The position numbers were made by a program, and so were the translations under genes. The notes beneath the pieces are model-generated. The model was not told the origin of the DNA. It searched no databases and was given only the letters and a program-made list of their open reading frames with translations. Below are positions 11,369 through 21,462 of a stretch of DNA of 64,000 bases, piece by piece. Within the stretch, counting starts at the first letter, position 1. Each line of letters opens with the position of its first letter. The DNA comes from Neurospora crassa OR74A (Eukaryota; Ascomycota; Sordariomycetes; Sordariales; Sordariaceae), in assembly GCF_000182925.2 (NCBI RefSeq), contig NC_026503.1, forward strand, positions 1,736,001-1,800,000. Reading direction: 5' to 3'.

Positions 11369-12582
11369 AAACGTCCCTTTAATCTAGCAAATATTCTAGC
11401 TAATCAATTCAAGAGTTTCATATAGGTTTAGGGTTAAAGCGTTCGTAAACGTTTAGGCTAAAGTAATACTATATTTTAAGTAAATAAAAGGATAAATATT
11501 GCTAGAATATAGGAAAGAGAATAGTTAGATAAGGGTTAGTAATAGGTATAGGGTAAAGGGAGGATAAGGACGGGGTAGAAAAAAGAAAATAGAGAAAGGA
11601 AATAGATATACTAATTAAGTATATTAAGGAAGCGGGGATTAATATACAAATATACAATAGCGAAGTATATATTTGGGGGGGGGGCCGGCGTAAGTAAAGG
11701 GGGGACGGATATAGTAATAAAAATAAAAATAGAAAGAAGAAGAAGAAGAAAGGTAAAGAAGGTAAGTGGAAGGGGCGTTATATAAATGAAGGAGGAGGTC
11801 CTTATATAAATATAAATTGAAATAAATAAATATAATTTTAAGTAGACGAATATAAAATAATATAAAATAAGAAGAGTGTTAAATAATTATATAAATAGTA
11901 AAAGGGGGTAAATAGAAGTATAAAACGAAAGTAATAATTAGAAGGGGAAGGATAGGACGAATAAATAATAATAGCAGCCGCAAAAAGGTAGGAAAAAAAG
12001 GCGGAAAATAAAAAGGTATATAATTTGGATTATAATAAAAAGAATAAGGGTAATAATTAAGAATTATACTATTAAAACGAAGAGGGTAATGTAAAAAATA
12101 AGGCAAAAGTAATAGAAAAGTAATTAAGAAAAAATAATACAAATAAGGGAGGTTTATAAAAGAAATAATACGTAAAATTATAAGAGGTGAAAGAAGGAAA
12201 TAAAAGTCCCGAGGATAAAACCTATAGGGAGGGGGATTGTATTTAAGTATTGTAATAAATTATAGTAAGTACAAATACTTAAATAGAAAATAGTTTATAA
12301 AAGGAGCCTCGGATTTAATTACGTAAATATTACGTAGTAAGCGTAAATAACGGAGGGTATTCTATAAGAGTATTAAACTATACTATAAGTATAAATAATA
12401 GAGAATATTTAGTAAGAGGAACTATAAGGCGTAATTATATTAATATCCTAAGGTACTTATTAATACTCTTAAATTCAATATAGTATTCCTTATTAGGTAA
12501 AATAATACTTACTACCTCGTACACCTATAGGATAATAGTCTTAGTAATAATCGGGAACCCGACTAACTTCTTAAATTTAATA

Positions 12583-12968
12583 CTAGTTTCGTATCCGTAT
12601 TAGAATTTATAAAAATAGATATTACAATACTAATATTCTAGCAGACGGCTCGCTATATTTAGAATTCGTAAGAATAGATATTATAATACCGATATTCTAA
12701 TAAACAGCTTCGTATCCGTATTCGGAGCTTATAAGAATAAATATTATAATACTAATATTCTAACGGGCAGCTCGCTATATTTAGAGCTCGTAAAAATAAA
12801 TATTATAATACTAATATTCTAGCGAGCGGCTTTATTGCCGCATTTAAAGTTCGTAAGAATAGATATTATAATACTAATATTCGGGCGGGCAGCTTCGTAC
12901 CCACATTTGGAACTTAAGAGAAGGGATATTATAATATTAATATTCTAGCGGGCAGCTCGCTAGTAGCG
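12583..12968. repeat. Six-unit array with alternating 59- and 63-bp units
   Basis: The landmark AAGAATAGATATTATAATAC recurs with unit starts near 12,602, 12,661, 12,724, 12,783, 12,846 and 12,908. Spacings are about 59, 63, 59, 63 and 62. The short units end in GCTCGCTATATTT; the long units end in CTTCGTATCCGTATTC or relatives. The alternation shows that a two-unit (about 122-bp) block was amplified. Each unit contains ACTAATATTC and GGGCAGC. It lies close to the right edge of the RIP island. Confidence 0.85.
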
Positions 12969-13429
12969 AAGTAGCTACAATATCTGAAATATAACGTCGG
13001 TAATTATTACGAATAATAGTTCGCTGGAATTAAGGGGCAAAAATATTGTACTTTCGCCGGCAATATAGCCTAATAATATTATAATAATATAATACTAACG
13101 CCCTCCACTATTTAACTAGGATTTATTATAAATTATAAAAGTTCCGAAGATAGACCTTATAAGGGGGGGGGTTATATTAAGAGGCTAAAAATTCGTATAT
13201 AAAAGCACTTTAGTGGCTACTACTCCCCTTCGTTAATTAACGTGTAGGATTATTAATAATAACGCCTATATTAGGTCGGGCTCGTGGGAAGGATAATCTA
13301 ATATTGTACCGAGGCGCTAAACTAGTACGAGACTTTATAATACTCGTTAACGGATAAATAGAGTTTATATAGGTATAAAAGAGGTTCAATAAAGCGTAAT
13401 TTATTATAGTCGGTAACTATTAATATATC

Positions 13430-15236
13430 TTTAGATTAACCCTTAATTTACCGTCCCCTACGTATAGCCACGACCGTAGTCACCTCAGCCTACCTTTCGC
13501 CTACGTTCCTAATAGTAATAGTATCGTTAAAACGTTAGATAAAAGGAGACTACAGGCCTTGTAAGGAGAAATAATCCTACTTAATATTGCTGTTGAAGTG
13601 ACTCCGTACGAATACGTTTTGTAGTAACTATATCAACTTTTCATTTTGGTAGGTCGGATCGATTTTCTATATAAATGTACGGACCATTAGGTTAGGAAGC
13701 TTTGGGTATGGGGTCGGGTCATCTGACCACTCCGCAGCATCAGGGACCAGGAGGCGGGGGTACTGGCGTGGGGCGCATGTTGCCGCAACCCACAAATCTT
13801 TCGACGCTTTTGTGAAGCTTCTGATTGTTTGCCAGTTAAAAAGGAACAAACTCACTGGACGCCATCACGCCAGCTGTAGTGCTCCGGTTTTTGCCCGCAT
13901 CAGCACCACTCAGGGACCACAGGCCCAATGAAAACTGTGATCGGCGACTCTGGACTTTTACACCATGTACACGATGTCCTGGTAGCTGGTGCGGCCATCA
14001 AAATGACACGCAAACGCTATCCATCGAAGCGATGATGTGACCGGCCTTGTCTCCACCGGGCTGGCTGGAGCTGGGAATAAAAGGAGTCATCCTCTGCAGC
14101 TCCAGGTCGGAATCCATGGCGATGAGGTGTGGTGAGGAGCCCGACTCCGTGCAGAAAGCCAGGACGACCATGCTATTTTTGCCCGTTGAACGGAGCGGCG
14201 GCGGGAGGGAACGCGCGGGGACCTCAATGCTTGTCTGGAAAATTTTGTGACCGAGCAGCCGATAGTCTGGGGAGCTCCATTCGGCCGCACAGGCCAGCCC
14301 CCGACGTTGCTCTCGGCCGATGGATTCGGGTCTTGGCAGCTAGGGGAGATTCGGCCTGGAGGCGTCGACGTTGAAGATGTCAAGTTGGCCCAAGCTTCTT
14401 TCAGTTCGTTTGAAGCTTCATTCCTTTATGTGGCCTGTGCTCAGGGGGAGCTGGAGAAAGCTGTCACGTGGCAGAGAGGAGGCCGAGCACGGATTATACA
14501 TACTGCGTATGTAGCTAGGGTGGTCCAAGCACCCTACTAGTGAGCCCAGTCCGCCCGTTCCTGAAGTCTACCAACACTGACATGTACTTGGAAGCTTCGC
14601 TGTTGCTTCTTTGCCTGCCGTGAGCATGGAAAAGGTGGAGCAAAAGAGAAGCAATGGAGAGCATCCATTGGACCATATGGTATTCCAGCTCCATTTGCTC
14701 ATTTTCCATGTTATTAGTTCCCGCTTCCAACTGCAGTGGCTCCAACCAAGGAACGGGGCGTGGTGGTCCAGTCCTTGGTGTTTACTATGAGTGACATCGA
14801 TTCACCGCACTGATTGCCTGCCCGACGCTGCCTGGACACTTGACACTGACCCTGACCCTGACACACGCAACAACAACAACACCCGACCGCCGCCAGTGCT
14901 GTCGTCGTCGTCGTCGTCATCACACGAGCGCTTCCACGGCGCATCGCAGCCCATACTTGCCATTTGCATCTTGTCTATCTACACCATAATCACTACTCTA
15001 ATTCAACTACTAGTCTCCCCCATTCCGTGACTGCCGACCAAGAGGAGCTTGCTGCCTCTCTTTCGCCAGTTGCCTCTCCGCTCCTTGAACCCCCTTTTCC
15101 CCTCGTCGTGTATCAGGTGTTGCTGCCTCCATTTCCGCAGCCCCAAGCCCCTCTCTTCCTCGTCCGATACTTCTAGACCCGACACGAGGGCCATCGAATT
15201 GCATTTAGTAATATACACGAGGAGGAACCGCCCGTC
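13430..15236. promoter_or_regulatory. RIP boundary, then intergenic DNA and PAN1 leader
   Basis: Between about 13,430 and 13,650 CA and TG steps reappear and GC content rises sharply. From 13,650 to 14,780 I see only short overlapping frames on both strands with no recognisable domain. From about 14,790 the + strand becomes C/T- and ACA-rich, with a GTC microsatellite near 14,901-14,919, which looks like the promoter and 5' leader of PAN1. No TATA box could be singled out. Confidence 0.5.
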
Positions 15237-18200
15237 ATGTACTCGAACTCGAATGCCTTCCTCGGGGGCGCCAACAGCCTTCGCCCCGGCCAGCAGCCGC
15301 AGCAGCAACAGCAACAATACGGCGCCCCGAGTCCGTTTGGCCAACAGGGCCCGATGCAGCCTCAGCCGACCGGGTTTGCGCCGCAGCCGACTGGGTTCGC
15401 TCCCCAACCTACCGGCTTTGGTCAACAACAGACCGGCTATGGTCAGCAACAACAGCAGCCGCTCCAGCAGCAGTTCACGGGATACCCGGGGTTGCAGGCC
15501 CCCCAGCAACAGCCTCAGCTTCAGCAACAGTTCACCGGTTTCCAACCCCAGGCTACTGGCTTCCAACCCCAGGTTACTGGCTTCCAGCCTCAGGCTACTG
15601 GCTTCCAGCCCCAAGCGCCCCAGCAGCAGCCGTTCCAGACCGGCATGCCTCCTGTCCCAGCGATTCCCCAGCAGTTCCAGCAACAGCAGTCGTTCCAGCA
15701 GCAGCAGCAGCAGCAGCAGCAGCCATCGATTCAGCAACCCCAGCCGACTGGGTTCCCATCCGTACAGATCCAAGCGCCGGCTCAACAGCCTGCCCCGACC
15801 GCCCAGGGTGGCATCGCCCCTCCTCCGCCCGTGAAGCCCCAGGCTACGGGCTTTTCTGAGATGGCCGCCTCTTTCCAGACGGCTGGGGGCAAGGGACGGA
15901 GGGCCGAGCAGAAGACCAACACCGTCAAGATCCCCAACATCCGCCTTTCTTTCATCACGGCGCATGACCAGGCCAGGTTCGAGACGCTTTTCAAGTCGGC
16001 TGTGGGAGAAGGACAGACTACCATGTCGGGTGAAAAGGCGAGAGATCTCCTTCTGCGGTCGAAGCTGGATGGGGACTCGCTATCACAAATCTGGACATTG
16101 GCGGATACCACAAGGTCTGGGCAGCTACACTTCCCCGAGTTTGCCCTGGCCATGTACCTTTGCAACCTCAAGATCACTGGCAAGGCACTTCCTAGCGTCC
16201 TACCTGATCACATCAAGAACGAGGTTTCGAGCATGGTGGACATCATCAACTTTAGTATCACCGACGATGCGGGCTCTAGCTCTGCCCCGGCATCTAACGC
16301 CCCCAGCTTTGCTACGCAGCAGAATACGGCGGCCGTTCCGACCATTCAACAGCCCCAGCCGCAGCCGTCAAACTCGGCGATTCTCCAGGCGCAGATGACT
16401 GGCTTTCCTGCTCAGCAAACTGGTTTCATGGGTCAGAACCAGGGCCTTCAACCCCAGCAGACTGGATTCCCGGGAATGAACCCCCAGCCAACTGGCTACG
16501 CCGGTCCTATGCCTCCCATGCCTCCCATGCCGACCGGATTTGGCTCAAATCTGTCGCCTAACGCTGGCCCTGGCGGCATGGTTGCTCCTCTCAACTCTCA
16601 GCCCACGGGAATGCCTGGACAATGGGGACTTGTTAATACGCCTGCCACCGGATTGCCTCTCATTGATGCGCTCCAGGCTCGCATGATGCCTCAACTGGGA
16701 CGTGAACAGCGGAATTATACTACGGCCGGACTTCAAGGTAATGCCGTTATCCCCTGGGCCATCACCAAGGACGAGAAGACGAGGTACGATGCCCTGTTCC
16801 GGGCTTGGGATGGTCTGAACAAGGGTTTCATCGCTGGCGATGCTGCTATCGAGATCTTTGGTCAGAGTGGCTTGGACAAGCCTGATCTTGAGCGCATCTG
16901 GACCCTCGCCGACAATGGAAACAAGGGCCGCCTGGATTTGGATGAATTTGCGGTGGCTATGCATCTGATTTACCGCAAGCTTAACGGCTACCCTATTCCT
17001 AACCAGCTTCCTCCTGAGCTTGTTCCCCCTTCTGCGAGAAACCTCAGTGCGTCTATTGGTATGGTCAAAAACATGCTTCATCAGGAATCCGAGCTCCGCA
17101 AAAACACTGGGGCCTCGTTGCTGCCCCAGAAGACCGGCGTCAGCTATCTTAAAGGCCACTCTTTCAAGAACACTGGGGCTAACCGCAAGGATGCTACCGT
17201 GTTCAAGAACAACGATGAGGAGGTGGGGTATCGCTCCAGCGCGCGCCGTCGCGTGGGCACGTCTCCTCGTCCTGAATCTCCGGCGGCTAGTAACTCCGGT
17301 GATGACCTGACTATTGAGCAGCTTCGCAAGAAGATCAAGGAGAAGCAGGTACTTCTTGATGCCATGGATTTCAACGATGAGAAGAACATGGAGGAAGACG
17401 ACATTCTTGACAGACGCGACCGCCGCGAGGCCGATGAACTATACCGCCGTATCCGGAGAATCCAGGAGGACATTGACAATCATCCAGATGCCCAGCTGAT
17501 GAGCGCCGACTCTGATGCCGAGAGACGCGCACTTAAGCGCCAGCTGCAGCAGCTTACTGACAGAATCCCAGAGCTTGCGTCCCAGGTTCGGAAGACTGAG
17601 AAGGCCATTGCTGACGCCAGACTTGAGCTCTTCCGTCTCAAGGATGCCAAGGCTCATCCTAACAGCGCCGCCGCCATTGTCGGTACTGGCCCGGGTGGTA
17701 TGGTCACCGAGTCCGACAGAATCAAGGCCCGTGCGAAGGCTATGATGCAGCAGCGGACAGCTGCCTTGATGGGCAAGAAGATCGATATCGGTGATGATGA
17801 TGCCGATGGCCCCAAGCGCTTGGAAGAGGAGAACATCAAGATTAAGACCGAAAAAGAGAACAACGAGCGCATGGTCAGAGACGTTGAAGATAGCGTCCGC
17901 GAATTCGCCAAGGGTATTGAGGATAGTCTCAAGGAGGGTGCTCCGGATTCCACCTCTGAACACGAGAAGCGTCGCTGGGAGGATGCCCTTGGCGTGGAGG
18001 ACGAGGTCAGAGACTTCATCTTCGATCTTCAGCGGGAAAGCCGGGCCGCTCGGATTCGGTCTCAGGACCGTCAGGGCGGCCGTAAGGCCACCCAGGAACC
18101 TGTCAAGGCTGAGGCCCCTGTTTCTACCCGCGTAGAAACCCCTTCCCCGTCGATTTCGCGGACATCTACCCCGGCCTCCACTGCTGGCGGCGGTTCTTAC

Positions 18201-19898
18201 TCTTCCTACAAGACACCAGAGGAGCGCGCTGCCTTCATCAAACAGCAGGCCGAGCAGCGCATGGCTGAGCGCCTTGCTGCTCTCGGACTCAAGGCTCCCG
18301 GTAAGCCAGGTGAGACTGCCGCTCAGCGAGCTGAGCGCGAAAGGGCTGAGCGAGCTGAGAAGCGGCGTCAGGCCGAAGAGGAAGATGCTCGTCGTGAGGC
18401 CGAAAGACAAGCGAAGCTGGCTGAAGAGGAAGGCGGGCCTGCGCCTGTCGCATCTCCCAAGGCCGATTCTCGCCCGCCCCCTCCGCCCCCGAGCAGAAAG
18501 GCCGGCAAGGCCGATGATAGACGCGACGAGGAGGCTGCCGCTAAGAAGGCTGAGGAAGAACGCCTGGAACGTGAGCGTGAGGAGCAGGAGCGTGAAACTC
18601 GTGAGCTAGAGTAAGTCACTGTCTCCATTGCCGCTTTTGCATTTACACTGCGACTAACGATCTTTTACAGGGAAAGCGCCAAGGCCCAAGAAGACGAACT
18701 TGCCAAGGAACGTGCGGAAGCTGATGCTCGTCTCAAGGCCCTGGAAGAGCAAGTCCGATTGGGCAAGCTGAAGAAGGAAGAGGAGAAGCGTAAGAAGAAG
18801 GCTGCTATGGCTGAGGCTAAGGAAAAGGAGGCCCAGTTGGCTGCTCGCCGTGCCGAAATCGAGGCCGCCCGTAAGCGTGAAGAGGAGCTCCGCAAGCAAC
18901 TCGAAGCGATCGACGATGAAGACAGCTCCTCTTCCGACGAAGAGGGCCCGGAGCAAATCACTCCCCAGGCGTCTACTCCTACTGTTGGTGGTAGCCAAGT
19001 CGGCACTCACGAGCAGGAGCCCAACTCTCCCCCTCCTCCTGCCCCGGCGTCTGTGGCCTCCCCTCCCCAGATCGTTACGACTAGCCCCAACGCCGAGAGG
19101 GAGAGTCGCAACCCGTACTTCAAAATGATGTCCCAGTCCTCTGAAGCATCTACTTCTTCGGTTGCCGCACCAGTCGCTTCGCCTCCTCCGCCGGCCGATG
19201 TCTCGACTAACCCGTTCCACCGCATGACGCAGGCAGCCGCCGCGCCAGCTGCTGCTGTTAGCAGCGCTGTTAGTGGTGCTGTCAGCGGTATCAGCGATGC
19301 TATTAGTGGTGTAATGCCTAGCAGACGTCGTCCCAACGATGATGATGATGATGACTGGGGCTCGGAGAAGGGCTCGGACGATGAGGACTCCGATGACGAG
19401 GGCAGGCCGGGCGGCAATAGCGCCGCTGCGCTTGCCTCCATTCTCTTTGGTACCATGGCGCCTCCTCGTCCCCTGTCCGCCACCGGTGAAAAGCCTACTG
19501 CAAGCACTCCTCCGGTTGTCAGCTCCCCTAGCTCGCCTCCCCCTCCTCCGGCCCCAGTGGAGCCCTCTGCTGGTTCTCCCCCTCCTCCTCCGCCCCCTCC
19601 CCCGGGTCCTCCTCCTGCCCCCAGCGGTGGTGCTCCCCCGCCGCCTCCTCCTCCTCCGCCTATGCCTGAGTCCGGAGCCCCTGCTGCTCCTCCCCCGCCC
19701 CCTCCTCCCGGTCCCCCTCCCGCTCCTGGTGCCGTTCCTCCCCCGCCACCCCCTCCTCCTGGTGGTGCCCCTGCTCCCTCTCTTCCTGCTGGAAGACCCG
19801 CTGGCCTCCTTGGAGAGATCCAAGCCGGCAGGGCTCTCAAGAAGACGCAGACGAAGGACAAGAGCCAAGCTGCTGTTGCCGGCCGGGTGCTCGACTAA
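15237..19898 (+). CDS. pan1: PAN1 actin cytoskeleton-regulatory scaffold
   Basis: PAN1 is the EH-domain scaffold of the endocytic actin coat (Pan1-Sla1-End3) that activates Arp2/3 at the cell cortex. Two exons, 15237-18610 and 18671-19898, are joined across a 60-bp intron (GTAAGT...CTAAC...CAG) and give 1,533 residues. The N-terminus is Gln/Pro-rich with many QxTGF repeats. EH domain 1 lies at about 235-330 and EH2 at about 508-600, the latter with the EF-hand loop [14 protein letters not shown] charged coiled coil spans about 690-940 and a second one about 1,010-1,210. A polyproline block lies at about 1,400-1,500, followed by a C-terminal WH2-like segment ([15 protein letters not shown]). 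Six LxxQxTG sites match the known Ark1/Prk1 phosphorylation consensus. The start ATG is the first in the frame after a C-rich leader. It is the first gene next to the RIP island. Confidence 0.95.
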
Positions 19899-20866
19899 GC
19901 GATGTCTACAGTGTTCTACCATTGAGGCGTTGTCTTAGACCAGTGGCGTATGTGGCAATGGGAAGATGGTCATGCGGGAGTTAGGGGTTCATGCGGCTCG
20001 GATGCGAGCGGTGGTGGTACAGTTGTACTAGCTTGCTGCTGTGTCGGGTCAGGTCAGGGAGAAAGGATGTAGGAAGAAGGAGAAGGTATGCGATGGAGGT
20101 GGTTGGGGACGCGCATGGTGGATGGTTACGCAGAAGGCGTTGTATGAAACAAAAATGCTGGACGGAAAGAAAGAGACCCGAAGATTTTGTGCAGTGAAGG
20201 CGGATGGTTGCAAGGAGAAAAGGAAGACGGAGAGAGGAAGAGAGACTGGAACAAGGGTGGTTGGGAAAACACAAGAATATGGATGGAGAAGACAGACGCA
20301 CACGCAGGCACACACAGACACGTACACATGGATCACATTCACACACGAACTCGATGGGCACAGGGCACGCATCGAGTCGAGTCTCGGTTCATCTACATCC
20401 ACCTCTACCTCTACCTTTACCTACTTCAGGGCATTGGACTTGTTGAAGTTCTAATCTCTTTGGTTATCGAGACGCCGTATAATGTCTGTTGATCGAGGAC
20501 TTGTTCCTTTTTTTTTCCTTTTGCAGAGTAGTTGAATCCAGTGTATTTGATCATGTTTGTTCGCACCTTAGTTCGTATTGCAACGGACCCGACTTGGGCG
20601 CAGTGAGCTCTACGAGATGAAGGTTTTGTGAAATGCTTGCCTCAACAGAGCAGAGCTTCATAACCCCCCTACATCATTACCATTGCTATTCACGTACAAA
20701 CGTCGAACGGCGGTTGAACTCGAAATGACCCAACAAGTTTCATCTACCACCACCACAACACAACACAACACAACCACTGTACCCCTCACTCAACCCATCT
20801 CATTACATATATATACCTCTACGTTGCTTCTTGACAATATAATTCTTCATCTTGCAACTCATGGTC
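19899..20866. other. PAN1 3' region up to the 5S gene
   Basis: No convincing gene. It holds the PAN1 3' UTR, a CA-rich stretch (20,290-20,345) and a short CTACCTCTAC repeat near 20,397-20,425. Short frames on both strands are low-complexity. Confidence 0.5.
20838..20841 (+). promoter_or_regulatory. TATA element of the 5S rRNA gene
   Basis: TATA lies at -29 to -26 relative to the first base of the 5S gene. Dispersed 5S genes of Neurospora are known to need an upstream TATA-like element at this distance besides internal control regions, so both position and sequence fit. Confidence 0.7.
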
Positions 20867-20985
20867 ACATACGACCATACCCACTGGAAAACTCGGGATC
20901 CCGTCCGCTCTCCCATAGATAAGCCAGTGAGGGCCTGACTAGTAGTTGGGTCGGTGACGACCAGCGAATCCCAGGTGTTGTGTGT
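20867..20985 (+). rRNA. 5S ribosomal RNA (dispersed copy)
   Basis: The 119-base sequence begins ACATACGACCATACCCACTG and carries the conserved 5S blocks GGGATCCCGTCCGCTCTCCC, GATAAGCCAGTGAGGGCC, TAGTAGTTGGGTCGGTGACG and ACCAGCGAATCCC. The first nine bases pair with the last ones (ACATACGAC with GTTGTGTGT, two G-U pairs), closing helix I. RNA polymerase III transcribes it; the product joins the large ribosomal subunit. It is a single isolated copy between PAN1 and the forkhead gene, as usual for filamentous ascomycetes whose 5S genes are scattered and not in the rDNA repeat. The -29 TATA and the T-rich downstream tract suggest it is functional. The variant class was not determined. Confidence 0.95.
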
Positions 20986-21012
20986 TTTTGTTTTCTTTTC
21001 TTTCCTTTTTTC
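20984..21012 (+). terminator. Pol III T-run terminator after 5S
   Basis: TTTTTG, then TTTTC, TTTTC and a TTTTTT run follow the 3' end of the 5S sequence directly on the coding strand, as expected for RNA polymerase III termination. Confidence 0.75.
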
Positions 21013-21420
21013 CATACCTTTCTTGTTTTTCTTTTCAGGCCTTTCCAGGTGATTTTTCTTGTTCATACCTAGGTATCTACCGCTCATCTATATCTTTAGG
21101 GTCGTTCAGTTTTGTTTTTCTAACTTGGGCTTGATTGTTGAGGATTGTGTTGGAAGAGATGAAAGAGATGGGAGAGGGAAGAAAGATATGGATGTGGTTG
21201 CTATAAAAAGAGGTAGGTATTGGAGAAGCAAGTGAGTGGATTGATTGCGTGGGGATGGATCAGATGAACTGACTGTACCTAGGTATCTACCGTTTTCCCG
21301 AGTTTTGGAAGGTGACGAAATTCGGTATGTACCTATCTCTGGATGGAAAGTGTAGATAATCAGTTCCAGTTTGACTATGAAAGGTGAGCAAGCGCTTACT
21401 GATTGCACATCATGGCTTAA

Positions 21421-21424
<4 letters not shown>

Positions 21425-21461
<37 letters not shown>
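21425..21461. repeat. Poly-T homopolymer, 37 bases
   Basis: Uninterrupted T run between genes; its exact length in the genome is uncertain because such runs sequence poorly. Confidence 0.9.

Positions 21462-21462
<1 letters not shown>

Larger units (their letters stand above)
346..13430. repeat. RIP-mutated AT-rich island of decayed repeats
   Basis: The block is dominated by TA, AAT and ATT steps and is almost free of CA and its complement TG; for example, 541-660 contains neither. CG, CC and CT steps survive. That is the signature expected of repeat-induced point mutation, which in Neurospora and relatives converts C to T mainly in CpA within duplicated DNA. No reading frame longer than about 90 codons exists. 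Recognisable coding fossils have TAA/TAG where Gln codons would be expected. Normal dinucleotides return gradually between about 13,430 and 13,650. Such blocks are normally heterochromatic and cytosine-methylated; that is inference here. Individual repeats and fossils are listed separately. Confidence 0.9.

Noticed and set aside
346-13430. Interpretation as a centromere core
   Set aside because: Neurospora centromeres are RIP-mutated but span well over 100 kb; this island ends on both sides within 13 kb.
14047-14540. Overlapping short frames on both strands between the RIP edge and PAN1
   Set aside because: Neither strand shows a recognisable motif, and the frames overlap each other extensively.
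15003-15965. 320-codon minus-strand open frame, Leu/Arg/Gly-rich
   Set aside because: It is antisense to the Gln/Pro-rich repeats of PAN1; the apparent leucine runs are CAG repeats read backwards.
18654-19922. 422-codon minus-strand open frame
   Set aside because: Antisense to the proline-rich and charged end of PAN1, with low-complexity Arg/Gly content and no domain.
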